Positions 1-8,004 of a stretch of DNA of 64,000 nt are shown one piece after another (the stretch's first letter is position 1; every line of letters begins with the position of its first letter). The translations under genes and the position numbers were made by a program. The notes under the pieces are model-generated. The model searched no databases. It was not told where the DNA came from and worked only from the letters and a program-made list of their open reading frames with translations. Location: NCBI GenBank assembly GCA_026399015.1, contig JAPLRS010000009.1, forward strand, positions 1 to 64,000, read 5' to 3'. This DNA is from Methylococcales bacterium. GTDB lineage: Bacteria > Pseudomonadota > Gammaproteobacteria > Methylococcales > Methylomonadaceae.

Positions 1-2
1 AT

Positions 3-308
3 CATCTTGACCATAACACTTGTTTTGATTCTGACAATGACGGCATTACTGACGATTTAGATGATGATTCAGATAATGATGGCATACATAATAGCAGTGA
101 TCACGACAGTGACAATGATGGCATCTCGGATGATGTTGATAACGATTCTGATGACGATGGCTTAGATGATAGTCTTGATGGTGATGAAGGTAATGACGGC
201 GTTGAAGATGGTCTAGAAGACGATAGTTCAATGTGTGAAGATCATCAACACAGAAATCAAGGTGAAAGCAGTGGCAGCGTAAGCGGCTCAAAAAGTAAAA
301 ACAAATAA
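3..308 (+). CDS. C-terminal part of an acidic Asp/Asn/Gly-repeat protein (thrombospondin type-3/calcium-binding-like), cut by the window edge
   Basis: An open frame (third frame) enters from the left edge and stops at TAA 306-308. It has no start in the window, so only about 101 C-terminal residues are visible. They are very acidic and contain repeats of the form DSDNDGI-DD, the pattern of thrombospondin type-3 and calcium-loop repeats in secreted proteins and adhesins. The last 25 residues switch to a Ser/Gly/Lys-rich tail ending SKSKNK. A hairpin terminator follows 28 bp after the stop. By family, such repeats bind Ca2+ outside the cytoplasm. The rest of the protein, and therefore its role, lies outside the window. 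Confidence 0.75.
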   Translation, partial: HLDHNTCFDSDNDGITDDLDDDSDNDGIHNSSDHDSDNDGISDDVDNDSDDDGLDDSLDGDEGNDGVEDGLEDDSSMCEDHQHRNQGESSGSVSGSKSKNK

Positions 309-335
309 GCTATTTGTTTTTTAAAAAACCTAAAG

Positions 336-361
336 CCTCTGTTGCCTTAACAGGGGTTTTA
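336..361 (+). terminator. Rho-independent terminator after the acidic repeat protein
   Basis: CCTCTGTT pairs with AACAGGGG (8 bp, one G-U) around a 5-nt loop and is followed directly by TTTT. It sits 28 bp after the stop of the partial gene on the left. Confidence 0.7.
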
Positions 362-581
362 GTATTGCATAAGATATTAAAATTTATTCAGTTATAAAGC
401 TCCCTCTATATTTATGTAGTTTTTATTTTTAATTTTTTACTCGCGCTGAGTGTTGTTTTATCTATGCTATAGTTAATAAAAATACTAAATCATCTTTAAT
501 TTAAGCTTAACATATTAATAATCAATTACATTTGAATTTATAGTTGATGATTAAATTGTTTAATTATAAAAGGCGTCTAAA

Positions 582-770
582 ATGGAACATCCAAAAAACT
601 TAATAAATCCTAATCCTAGAGAAATCATTGATACTTCAACTCATATTTCACCAAATATTACATGGCTTAGTAATATTACCGGAATAGTAATTGCGACATC
701 GAACAATTTAGATTCTGATTCTGACACAAACCAAAATGCTATCGACAATTATAGATTAATGTTGGGCTAG
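582..770 (+). CDS. small orphan ORF, 62 aa, unknown
   Basis: A 62-codon ORF begins with ATG 582. The purine-rich stretch AAAAGGCG about 9 bp upstream may be a weak ribosome site. The product is polar, with many Asn, Ile and Asp residues and a short Asp/Ser stretch near residues 42-48, and has no membrane segment or signal peptide. I recognise no family. It stands alone between two hairpins (336-361 and 891-925), which could bound a short transcript. It could also be a chance ORF in AT-rich DNA. Confidence 0.3.
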   Translation: MEHPKNLINPNPREIIDTSTHISPNITWLSNITGIVIATSNNLDSDSDTNQNAIDNYRLMLG

Positions 771-890
771 AAAACTTTCAATACCAAACATACGATAAAT
801 AATTTTAAAGCTTAAACAAGCTTGTAACAATCAAAAGATGAGGCGTCGAATAACTAGTCTGAGAATTAGCATCACAATAAATATAAAATT

Positions 891-925
891 GATTGACACC
901 TCTGTGAATAAAAGAGGTGTCAATC
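891..925. terminator. perfect 13-bp hairpin, probable terminator
   Basis: GATTGACACCTCT (891-903) and AGAGGTGTCAATC (913-925) are perfect inverted copies around the 9-nt loop GTGAATAAA. On the minus strand the stem runs into an AATTTTATATT tract. On the plus strand the T-tract is poor. It may end the short transcript of the 62-aa ORF, or transcripts coming from the right. Confidence 0.5.
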
Positions 926-1562
926 AGCTTTGAAAAAACTTACCCTGTTTGTACCTAAAATATTTAATAGTCATTAGCTAAATTAATTACAAGCATTCCT
1001 CACCTCCAAAAAATTTTATCAACAACTGTTTTAAGATTGTTATAGATCATCTTTAGACAATTCTATAAACAAATGGTCATTAGGATCCCTTGCCATTTCT
1101 CGCCTCTATCGTGGGCAAACAACCACAAATATTTTTTTCTATTAACTGAACGAAAATTCGCAACGTTAAATTTAAGTTCTTCTACCCCCCATTTAGAAGT
1201 CTAGGGCAATTGCACTAAGGCCTGTTTGGTAGAAAATGAGACAATTAGTTTCTTAGCCCATTATTAATTATTAATAGTAATTTTTTTCAAATACTGCCCC
1301 TTGGGGCAATAGTAATAATGTTAAAAATCTTTAAACTATACATTAATGAAGTTGAAAAAAATTATGTTGACTACTAACGAATAAAATATAGAGGTTTAAA
1401 CCATAATTTATTTTATGGTCGAATTTGAATAAGTATTCAACTGATGATATTGATACAACTTAAAATGTAATATTGAAGCAATAATAACCAAATCAATACT
1501 ATGATATTATTAGGTTTGTCGCTTTAAACTTATTAAATCTCTGATTAAAAGACAAAATACAA
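926..1562. other. gene-poor AT-rich stretch
   Basis: I find no convincing gene here. A compact two-arm palindrome, TGCCCC-TT-GGGGCA at 1295-1308, lies about 300 bp before the adhesin-type ORF. A minus-strand open stretch of about 45 codons without a start (roughly 1063-1200) could be a gene remnant but matches nothing I can name. Confidence 0.4.
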
Positions 1563-1607
1563 ATGCTAAAACTTAAAACAAAATCCTTAGATACAGGTAA
1601 AAATCAT

Positions 1608-1958
1608 ATGGCATCTTCTAAAGATAAATCTACCATTTGTAACACTAATCAAGATAATGCGAGCTATACCTTTAGCGCCGCCGATTTTGGTTATGAAAAT
1701 ATTAGAGATAGTTTATTTGAGTGCATTACTATTATTAACTTACCTAGAGCAGGCACATTGACATTAAATAATATAAATGTGGCTTGTAATCAAAAAATTG
1801 CAATGGTTGATATAGCTCAACTAGAATTTAATCCAACAACTGATGCAAATGCTGAACCTTGTTACGCGGATTATAGTTTTGTCTATGAGAAAAATAATGT
1901 ACTTTATACAACAGTTAATATAATCAGTTTAGCTGTTAATCGGATTAAAAATGCTTGA
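1608..1958 (+). CDS. stand-alone adhesin-type repeat domain protein, about 116 aa
   Basis: The frame is open from ATG 1563. I prefer ATG 1608 (MASSKD) because AGG lies 10 bp upstream, while the first ATG has no ribosome site. The product carries one recognisable copy of the repeat found many times over in giant RTX/cadherin-like adhesins: YTFSAADFGY near the start, then LPRAGTLTLNN, then a segment resembling the usual L-F-P-ANANG-YASF part (here LEFNPTTDANAEPCYADYSF). Such repeats form extracellular beta-sandwiches. Here there is one copy with no signal peptide, and two Cys have been gained within it. It could be a fragment of a decayed adhesin or a small free-standing domain protein. The convergent neighbour is a response-regulator-like gene. 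Confidence 0.55.
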   Translation: MASSKDKSTICNTNQDNASYTFSAADFGYENIRDSLFECITIINLPRAGTLTLNNINVACNQKIAMVDIAQLEFNPTTDANAEPCYADYSFVYEKNNVLYTTVNIISLAVNRIKNA

Positions 1959-2030
1959 TACCTGCACTTTTAATCAATTTATAAATTGGCTAGTGTGATC
2001 ATTTGATATGCGTTCTTTAGCGCAGTTTAT

Positions 2031-2714
2031 TTAATCTTGATTTTGAACGCAACAGGGACCAGCAAATACATATCCATTAGTATAATCCGACTTAATGGGT
2101 AATACCTGTGTAGATTCTTTACTCACTTTTTTTCTTAACCTGGCTACCAATAAAGCGATGCGTTGATCTGAAGTATAGTAATCGCCGGTAATAACATGGC
2201 GTTTAATTTCATCTTTAGTCACTACATTCTTTGACTCAAACAACAGTTTTAAGAATTTAAACTCTCTAACCGTCAATTTAATCTTATTATTACAAGGCGT
2301 ATATAAGTTGTAGTCTAAAATTGATAGTCGCCACTTACCCGTTTTCTCAATATTTTTAGTATGTTTTGTTGGTAAATCGATAGTTAAATTATCGATTTCA
2401 AATAAAATATTATTCTCGTTGGTATAGATTTTACAACCTATATCTATAAAATCCTTTTGCTGCTTTTCATTGTTTCCTAATACAATTATATGTAGCTTAG
2501 GGCTCATCATCAGATAGCGTTCAATCATTTCAATAGTTTCAGATTGGATGCAGCTATCGACTATCAATAAATCTATTTGAGCATTTAAAATGTTTTTAAA
2601 TAAAACTTTTGAATCGGAAAAAACAGTGACACCAAAGTTTTTTATATTAAGAGCGTTAATACACAAAACTTCTAAATTTCGTTGGTCGATAAATATCCCG
2701 GCTATTTTTTTCAT
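2031..2714 (-). CDS. OmpR/PhoB-type winged-helix regulator with degenerate receiver domain
   Basis: The 227-aa product has an N-terminal receiver-like fold (about residues 1-110) and a C-terminal Trans_reg_C winged helix (about 130-222). The helix part shows LTVREFKFLKLL, a recognition region with DQRIALLVARLRKKV, and the closing hairpin YTNGYVF. A candidate phospho-acceptor Asp is present in LLIVDSC, but the usual acidic pair near the N-terminus is reduced to FIDQRN and the conserved Lys-Pro after the last strand is missing. Phosphorylation may therefore be lost or altered. No histidine kinase gene is nearby. It ends convergently with the adhesin-repeat ORF, and the 5' region holds the 8-bp palindrome CGTCGACG (2742-2749), a possible self-regulatory site. 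Confidence 0.75.
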   Translation of the reverse strand: MKKIAGIFIDQRNLEVLCINALNIKNFGVTVFSDSKVLFKNILNAQIDLLIVDSCIQSETIEMIERYLMMSPKLHIIVLGNNEKQQKDFIDIGCKIYTNENNILFEIDNLTIDLPTKHTKNIEKTGKWRLSILDYNLYTPCNNKIKLTVREFKFLKLLFESKNVVTKDEIKRHVITGDYYTSDQRIALLVARLRKKVSKESTQVLPIKSDYTNGYVFAGPCCVQNQD

Positions 2715-3136
2715 ATAAATTTAATGTCGAATCGTATAAAACGTCGACGAAGTCACTTTAAAATCACTTTTTATACCCTAAATATTTCATATTTATTGCA
2801 ATAGTTTATATTACCGATTTAACTATTTAGCTTTATTTCACTTTTTATCAATTAATATCTTTAAGGCTTTATCTATAATAACGCTAGTTCTTTTAAAGAG
2901 TAAGATTAGACAGTATTCTTGGTATGGGCGTGTAGGGACAAAAAAATTATTCAAGCGGATTAATGTAAAATTTTTTCTTTAAGCATTTGATAAGTATATT
3001 TAATTTTTTTAAAAATATAGCTGAATCAAATATTCTGCTGGTTATTTCAGTGTATTTAGAAAATTATAAAAGGAAATAATTTAGATGGTAATGTCATGAT
3101 CTGACGTGTCAGTATATGATCATTATAGGCTGGGAG
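2715..3136. other. AT-rich intergenic region upstream of the winged-helix regulator
   Basis: No gene is visible. The region holds the palindrome CGTCGACG just upstream of the regulator start and the short inverted repeat CTGAC-GT-GTCAG at 3101-3112. Both are plausible protein-binding sites but neither can be assigned. Confidence 0.35.
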
Positions 3137-3181
3137 CGGATTTGATAATGCACCACGCTGTTGTGATATATATCAAATCCG
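3137..3181. repeat. perfect 11-bp inverted repeat
   Basis: CGGATTTGATA (3137-3147) and TATCAAATCCG (3171-3181) are perfect inverted copies separated by 23 bp. They lie 30 bp downstream of the XRE regulator stop. Neither strand has a T-run after the stem, so a classic terminator is unlikely. An operator or the edge of a small mobile element are alternatives. Confidence 0.5.
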
Positions 3182-3210
3182 ATAAAGAATGTCCTAAACT
3201 GGACGACGAT

Positions 3211-3609
3211 TTACTTTAGATGATTTTCCAATTTATCTAGATACTCATTTAATTCATCTAGGCTTTCAACTTCATTGTAAGGTAAAGCAGATTGTAGTTT
3301 TTCTAAAATTTTAGTTTCTGTTTCACTAATGGGATAGCCAAATACAGATTTAACTGCTTCAAAAGTGTCAGGGTTGTATTCTTTCAGGGCCATTGCTAAT
3401 AATTTTGCAGAATCTACGTTAAGTGTTTCTGCAAGTTTTGGAATTAAATACAAAGGAATTTTGATTGAACCTTGTTTAATCATAGTGATTAAATTTGGTG
3501 TTTTAAATCCTATAGCTTCAGAAATTTGTTTTTGTGAGAGTGGGCTTTTTTTAATCTGTGTACTAACATACTCAGCCGTTTTGCTCTTTTTGGGGGTATA
3601 AGTTTTCAT
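3211..3609 (-). CDS. XRE/Cro-family helix-turn-helix regulator
   Basis: The product is 132 aa. Residues about 12-72 form an HTH_XRE domain: PLSQKQISEAIGF is the first helix pair, NLITMIKQGSIKIP the recognition helix, and IPKLAETLNVDSAKLLAMAL the closing helices. The C-terminal 55 residues are acidic and helical (ESLDELNEYLDKLENHLK), suited to dimer formation. A ribosome site GAG lies about 10 bp before ATG. The gene is divergent from the radical SAM gene at 4041. No partner toxin is seen beside it, so an antitoxin role is not supported. It is best read as a free-standing DNA-binding regulator. Confidence 0.75.
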   Translation of the reverse strand: MKTYTPKKSKTAEYVSTQIKKSPLSQKQISEAIGFKTPNLITMIKQGSIKIPLYLIPKLAETLNVDSAKLLAMALKEYNPDTFEAVKSVFGYPISETETKILEKLQSALPYNEVESLDELNEYLDKLENHLK

Positions 3610-4040
3610 AATATTAAACTCGCTATTAGATTGTAAGCATTCAAAAGTATATTAAAATACGCTACATTCAAACATGGTAATCAGAGCAGTGTTTTTTCTA
3701 TTAAATAACAATGCATCCCTAAGTTCGATCAGAGCTCTACAGATAAGGCATAAAATAAAACTATATCTTTTAGGACTCGTCAATTTTAAAAACCAAGATA
3801 AAATGTATAAATATTCTTTCAGTTGTCAATTATACGCCTTATTAATTAACAGTTTTATTTCATTAAATAACTCATTATATCAAAAAATATCCCAGTAATT
3901 GTAAGGGCGATAATGCAATATAAGGGATTAAAAATACAATTAATTTTATTCGTCTAGTTATATATTTCAGGTAATTATACCAAATTTTAATACAAATACC
4001 ACTAACATTCTAAATCTACTGTAAGCATTAAACAACGGCT
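3610..4040. other. divergent intergenic region between the XRE regulator and the RlmN-like gene
   Basis: This stretch must hold promoters for both divergent genes. A plus-strand frame of 74 codons (3674-3898) is open, but it has no ribosome site and low-complexity composition, so I do not call it. No clear terminator or repeat is visible. Confidence 0.35.
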
Positions 4041-5099
4041 ATGCATAAACTAAAACTTAAGCACTCTTTTTATGATTTAAATTTTTCTGATTTAGATTTG
4101 ATAATAAAGCAAAATAACTTTAATACTTCAGTGACTAGTCTACTATTTAACTGGCATTATAAGAAAAAAAACACCACGCAATGTATCGATAACATCGCTA
4201 AACCTGCTATAAAGTTTTTTGAAAGTAACTTCGATTTTTCTTTACCCGAACTCGATACTGTCCATCAGTCGACCCATGACCGCACTGTAAAATTTCTTTT
4301 TAAGTTAACAGATCAACATAAAGTAGAAACTGTATTGATACCATTTCATAATAAATATTCCATATGCCTATCATCCCAGGTGGGTTGCGCGATGAATTGT
4401 TCATTCTGTTTTACTGGCAAACAAGGATTGCATAGAAATTTGCTGACTAGTGAAATTGTCGGGCAGTTTATACAAGCTTGGCGTTGGTTAGCAACTAATA
4501 GACCTGGTGAAGAACGTATTTTAAATATTGTTTTTATGGGGCAGGGCGAGCCTTTACATAATTTTGACGCCGTTAAAAAAGCCTGTGAGATTTTTTTATC
4601 TAAACATGGCGCCTCTATTGGTGTTCAAAAAATTACTATTTCTACAGCGGGCTATCTTCCAGGATTAAAAAGATGGAGCGAAGAAATACCAGGAGTTAAT
4701 CTGGCTTTGTCATTGCACTCACCATATGAAGAAAAACGTAATGAACTAATTCCCATTAATAAAAAATATCCATTACCTGAAGTATTGTCTTATATTGATA
4801 AGATACCGTTGCAAAAGAAACAATTTGTTACCTATGAATATATTCTGATTAAAGATTTAAATGATTCAACTGATGATGCTAATAAACTGGGAGAACTATT
4901 AGTAGGTAAGAGTGCTTATATTAATTTAATACCTTTTAACGCATTCCCAGGATCTGATTACAAACAACCAGATTCAAATACAATAGAAAAATTTAAAACA
5001 ATTTTAGATACTTATAAAATTCCTACTTTAATACGAACAGCAAAAGGCGACGATGTATTAGCCGCCTGCGGTCAATTGAATTCTAAACAAACCCTTTAA
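4041..5099 (+). CDS. RlmN-like radical SAM RNA methyltransferase
   Basis: RlmN makes 2-methyladenosine at A2503 of 23S rRNA and A37 of some tRNAs, using a [4Fe-4S] cluster and a methylated cysteine. The 352-aa product has the cluster motif C116-x3-C120-x2-C123 in QVGCAMNCSFCFTG, the downstream VFMGQGEPLHN glycine motif, the ALSLHS segment, and the C-terminal GDDVLAACGQL with C343 as the expected methyl-carrying cysteine. The N-terminal region (about 1-95) is shorter and diverges from typical RlmN. The gene stands alone, away from the pilF/ispG/hisS neighbourhood where rlmN usually lies in gammaproteobacteria, so it may be a second paralog with a different RNA target. No strong ribosome site precedes ATG. 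Confidence 0.8.
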   Translation: MHKLKLKHSFYDLNFSDLDLIIKQNNFNTSVTSLLFNWHYKKKNTTQCIDNIAKPAIKFFESNFDFSLPELDTVHQSTHDRTVKFLFKLTDQHKVETVLIPFHNKYSICLSSQVGCAMNCSFCFTGKQGLHRNLLTSEIVGQFIQAWRWLATNRPGEERILNIVFMGQGEPLHNFDAVKKACEIFLSKHGASIGVQKITISTAGYLPGLKRWSEEIPGVNLALSLHSPYEEKRNELIPINKKYPLPEVLSYIDKIPLQKKQFVTYEYILIKDLNDSTDDANKLGELLVGKSAYINLIPFNAFPGSDYKQPDSNTIEKFKTILDTYKIPTLIRTAKGDDVLAACGQLNSKQTL

Positions 5100-5464
5100 T
5101 CTAATAATTTTGGCGGGCAGTTGTTGCAACAAATAACGGTATAAAACGAAATACATAAGCTGTAAGGATTCGCTAAAAAATAACTAAAGCAATTATATTG
5201 CGCTATTTTATGCCTGCTTTTATTACGCATTGTCTCAGAATCATTAACTGTACAATGTTATCTATTAAGTCTTAATAGATTAGGTTATACAGCGCTATAA
5301 TTTAATATAAAGAACTGCGTTCACATAGTTTTATTTGGATACTATGAAATAGTTCTTTACATTTTTGTGACGATATTTAGACTATCATCAACTTAAATAA
5401 GTACCATTTTAATTGCATATCTTCAATTATTAACTGTGCTTATCAAATCGTATTGGGGTAGGTT
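5100..5464. other. intergenic region with a long nested hairpin
   Basis: No gene is visible. AAAGAACT (5309-5316) pairs with AGTTCTTT (5351-5358), and inside it CATAGT pairs with ACTATG. The tract ACATTTTTG follows, so the structure may end the RlmN-like transcript although it sits 200 bp downstream. The rest is presumably the diguanylate cyclase promoter. Confidence 0.4.
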
Positions 5465-7510
5465 ATGTCTGAACAATCTTCCGAGTTTCCAAGCTTATCA
5501 ACACATCAACACAATAATTTAGCTGAACAACTTATAAAGCTAAATTACATAATTAATCATACGCCTGCATTAATTGGCTATTGGGATAATCAATTAATAA
5601 ATCAATTTAGTAACGATGCTTATTCGCGTTGGTTTGGATTAACCCCAGAAGAAATTAAAGGCAAGCACATTCGTAAGGTTTTGGGTGACGAACTTTATCA
5701 TAGCATTACTTTTGAAATCGAAGGAGTTCTGGCAGGCAAAGAACAAAGTTATGAGCGCTTTATCACAGATGCCAATACGGGCAAACCTATACATACTTTA
5801 ACCAGGTATTTACCAGATATTTCTGAAGATTCTGTAAAGGGCTTTTATGTTGTAGGAGTCGACATTACAGATCACGTTAGTTTGCAAGATATGACCCTTA
5901 AGAGCGATACTATTTTAGATAATTTAACTAAAGGGGTCATAGTAACTGATATTAACAATCGGATTATTTATATTAACCCAGCTCTTGAGCGGATCACTGG
6001 TTATTCAATTCAAGATTTACTTGGCAAAATATACGATATATTACAAGGTTCAAATACTGATCGTACAGAATTACAAAAGATTAAAAGTGCAATCAATAGT
6101 CGACAAGCTTATCAAACTGAATTGCTAGGATTACGGAAAGATGGCACTGAGTTTTGGAGTGAAATAAATATCAATCCAATCTTCGATCGCGTAGGTAATT
6201 TCAGTCAATTCATCTATTTTCACAATGATATTACAAACCGTAAACGCTTAGAAGCTGAAAATATAGCCTCCGAACAGCGTTTCAGATCTTTGGCCAATGC
6301 GGCCCCCGTGTTAATTTGGTTGTCAGGACCAGATAAACTTTGTTATTGGTTTAATGCAACATGGTTAGCTTTTACCGGTCGCACTATGGAACAAGAAGCG
6401 GGTAATGGTTGGGCAGAGGGGGTACATCCGGAGGATTTACAGCGATGTTTAGAAAATTATATATCCCATTTTGAGCAACGATTACCTTTTAGAATGGAAT
6501 ATCGGTTACGCCGTTTTGATGGTGAATACAGATGGTTTGATGATAATGGAGTACCTCATTTTAATCATCTGGGTGAATTTGACGGGTATATAGGATCTTG
6601 TACAGATGTAACTGATATCAGAAACTCTAAGGCAGCAAGTGACTTTTTTAATATCTCCCATGAAATAATTTATAGCACTGATTTAAATGGAATTATTTTG
6701 GATGCTAACTTAAAATTTTTAGAAATTACAGGTTACAATCGCGAAGAAGTTATTGGTAAACATATCAAGATTTTAAAATCTGGTGCGCAAGACAAAAGTT
6801 TCTATACCAACATTTGGAACGCTATTAACAAAACCGGTTTTTGGAGTGGGGAAATTACAAATAGAAATAAGTACGGCCAATTCTATTCTGCCATCACTAG
6901 TATTAGCACCATCTCTGATAACTGCGGTCATCCAATTCGATATTTAGCAATTGCTAGTGACATTACCGCGCTGGTAGAGAGTCGTGATCAATTAAAGAGT
7001 CTTGCTTATTATGATAATTTAACAAGACTACCTAATCGAGCCCTATTATTGGATAGATTGGGGCAGGGGATGGCTCGAATCAATCGTGAAGGGGGATATT
7101 TGGCATTACTTTACATTGATTTGGACGGTTTTAAGCAAATTAACGATATTTATGGACACGAAATGGGGGACAAGGTTTTAGTGACTATCAGTCTGCGCAT
7201 GAAAAATGCACTTCGTAATACCGATACTGTTGCGCGTATGGGGGGTGATGAATTTATTGTCGTGCTACCAAAGTTCACACTTCAAAACATGGTGATAACA
7301 CCAGTTAAAAATTTATTAAAAGCCTGCTCAACACCCATTTTAGAGCAATCATTAACACTCAGTATCACTGCTAGCATTGGCGTCAGTCTGTATGGACGTG
7401 AATCTGCACAGCAAGGTTTAGAAATAAATACACTTATTAATCAAGCAGATCAAGCCATGTATAAAGCCAAGCAAGCAGGGAAAAACCGTTATCACTTCCA
7501 TGAATCTTGA
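5465..7510 (+). CDS. PAS-PAS-PAS-PAS-GGDEF diguanylate cyclase
   Basis: The 681-aa product makes c-di-GMP from two GTP in response to a signal sensed by its PAS domains. There are four PAS/PAC units: about residues 25-145, 150-265, 268-390 and 393-510. A GGDEF domain follows (about 512-681). The catalytic motif is intact (RMGGDEF), and an I-site RNTD lies five residues before it, which in this family gives product feedback inhibition. No transmembrane segment, signal peptide or EAL domain is present, so the sensor is cytoplasmic; the ligands of the PAS domains cannot be told. The last residues (QADQAMYKAKQAGKNRYHF) are typical of the domain end. It is the only c-di-GMP-making gene in the window and could feed the cellulose synthase at 35-49 kb. 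Confidence 0.92.
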   Translation: MSEQSSEFPSLSTHQHNNLAEQLIKLNYIINHTPALIGYWDNQLINQFSNDAYSRWFGLTPEEIKGKHIRKVLGDELYHSITFEIEGVLAGKEQSYERFITDANTGKPIHTLTRYLPDISEDSVKGFYVVGVDITDHVSLQDMTLKSDTILDNLTKGVIVTDINNRIIYINPALERITGYSIQDLLGKIYDILQGSNTDRTELQKIKSAINSRQAYQTELLGLRKDGTEFWSEININPIFDRVGNFSQFIYFHNDITNRKRLEAENIASEQRFRSLANAAPVLIWLSGPDKLCYWFNATWLAFTGRTMEQEAGNGWAEGVHPEDLQRCLENYISHFEQRLPFRMEYRLRRFDGEYRWFDDNGVPHFNHLGEFDGYIGSCTDVTDIRNSKAASDFFNISHEIIYSTDLNGIILDANLKFLEITGYNREEVIGKHIKILKSGAQDKSFYTNIWNAINKTGFWSGEITNRNKYGQFYSAITSISTISDNCGHPIRYLAIASDITALVESRDQLKSLAYYDNLTRLPNRALLLDRLGQGMARINREGGYLALLYIDLDGFKQINDIYGHEMGDKVLVTISLRMKNALRNTDTVARMGGDEFIVVLPKFTLQNMVITPVKNLLKACSTPILEQSLTLSITASIGVSLYGRESAQQGLEINTLINQADQAMYKAKQAGKNRYHFHES

Positions 7511-7511
7511 A

Positions 7512-7632
7512 CTAAATGTCCGTCCATCGCTCAGCTTCTGTCTTTGGTCTCAAATGTACGAGAAATAGGATCATGGCCTTTTCGTTTAATTTGCGCCCGC
7601 CAACTATTTCCACGCTTTATATAAGTTGCCAT
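7512..7632 (-). pseudogene. frameshifted N-terminal remnant of a tyrosine recombinase (phage-type integrase)
   Basis: Read on the minus strand from ATG 7632, the sequence gives MATYIKRGNSWRAQIKRKG, then HDPISRTFETK. This is the arm-binding N-terminal domain seen in phage-type integrases. One base later the frame breaks; shifting by one continues with TEAERWTDI, the next expected piece, and then a stop. AGGA lies 6 bp before the ATG. The remaining 300 or so residues of an integrase are absent. The remnant lies 200 bp downstream of the 3' end of tRNA-Leu, the usual place for an integrase after insertion into a tRNA gene, so it is probably the scar of a lost prophage or island. Confidence 0.7.
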
Positions 7633-7760
7633 TATTTTTCCTAATTAGGATATGTGCTGTAATTATGGGGCTTAGATTTTGACTATGCAAATATTCTCAG
7701 TACACCAGACTTACACCAAATGGAACCGTATTTGTGTTTTATGGATTTATTTTGGACAAT

Positions 7761-7796
7761 AAAAAACCCGCGAAGCCTTTCGGCTTGCGGGTTTTT
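7761..7796 (-). terminator. terminator after tRNA-Leu (works on both strands)
   Basis: AAAAACCCGC-GAAGCC pairs with GGCTT-GCGGGTTTTT around TTTC, with one bulged base. Both strands show an A-run before and a T-run after the stem. It lies 32 bp beyond the 3' end of tRNA-Leu. Confidence 0.85.
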
Positions 7797-7827
7797 GTAT
7801 TACTTTGCACTTCTCTGTACAACTAAT

Positions 7828-7914
7828 TGGTACCGAGAGCCGGAATCGAACCGGCACTGAGTCACCCCAACCGGATTTTGAATCCGGCGCGTCTACCAGT
7901 TCCGCCATCCCGGC
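7828..7914 (-). tRNA. tRNA-Leu (anticodon CAA)
   Basis: The minus strand begins GCCGGGATGGCGGAACTGG and ends with the TTCGATTC T-loop, an acceptor strand TCTCGGT, discriminator A and encoded CCA. The anticodon arm is CCGGA-TTCAAAA-TCCGG, giving anticodon CAA. A long variable arm marks it as a class II leucine tRNA. The length is 87 nt. A TATAAT box lies at 7926-7931 (minus), about 12 bp before the 5' end, and a strong terminator follows. Confidence 0.96.
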
Positions 7915-8004
7915 AAAGTAAGGTTATTATAAGGACACTTTAAAATAAAAGCTACTAAATTTTGGGATGTATTAATCAGCTTTAACCTGATAATATCAGC
8001 GCCT

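Noticed and set aside
1..291. Minus-strand frame rich in His and Arg at the left edge
   Set aside because: It is the antisense shadow of the Asp-rich repeat-coding plus-strand frame.
1063..1200. Minus-strand open stretch of about 45 codons with WLFAHDRGEKWQGIL
   Set aside because: It looks protein-like, but there is no start codon or ribosome site and I cannot match it to a family. At most an unnamed remnant.
1975..1988. 14-bp palindrome CAATTTATAAATTG between convergent genes
   Set aside because: Purely AT-rich core with no loop or T-run; too easily formed by chance to call a terminator or operator.
3674..3898. 74-codon plus-strand frame between the XRE and RlmN-like genes
   Set aside because: No ribosome site, AT-driven composition, and it overlaps the region needed for divergent promoters.
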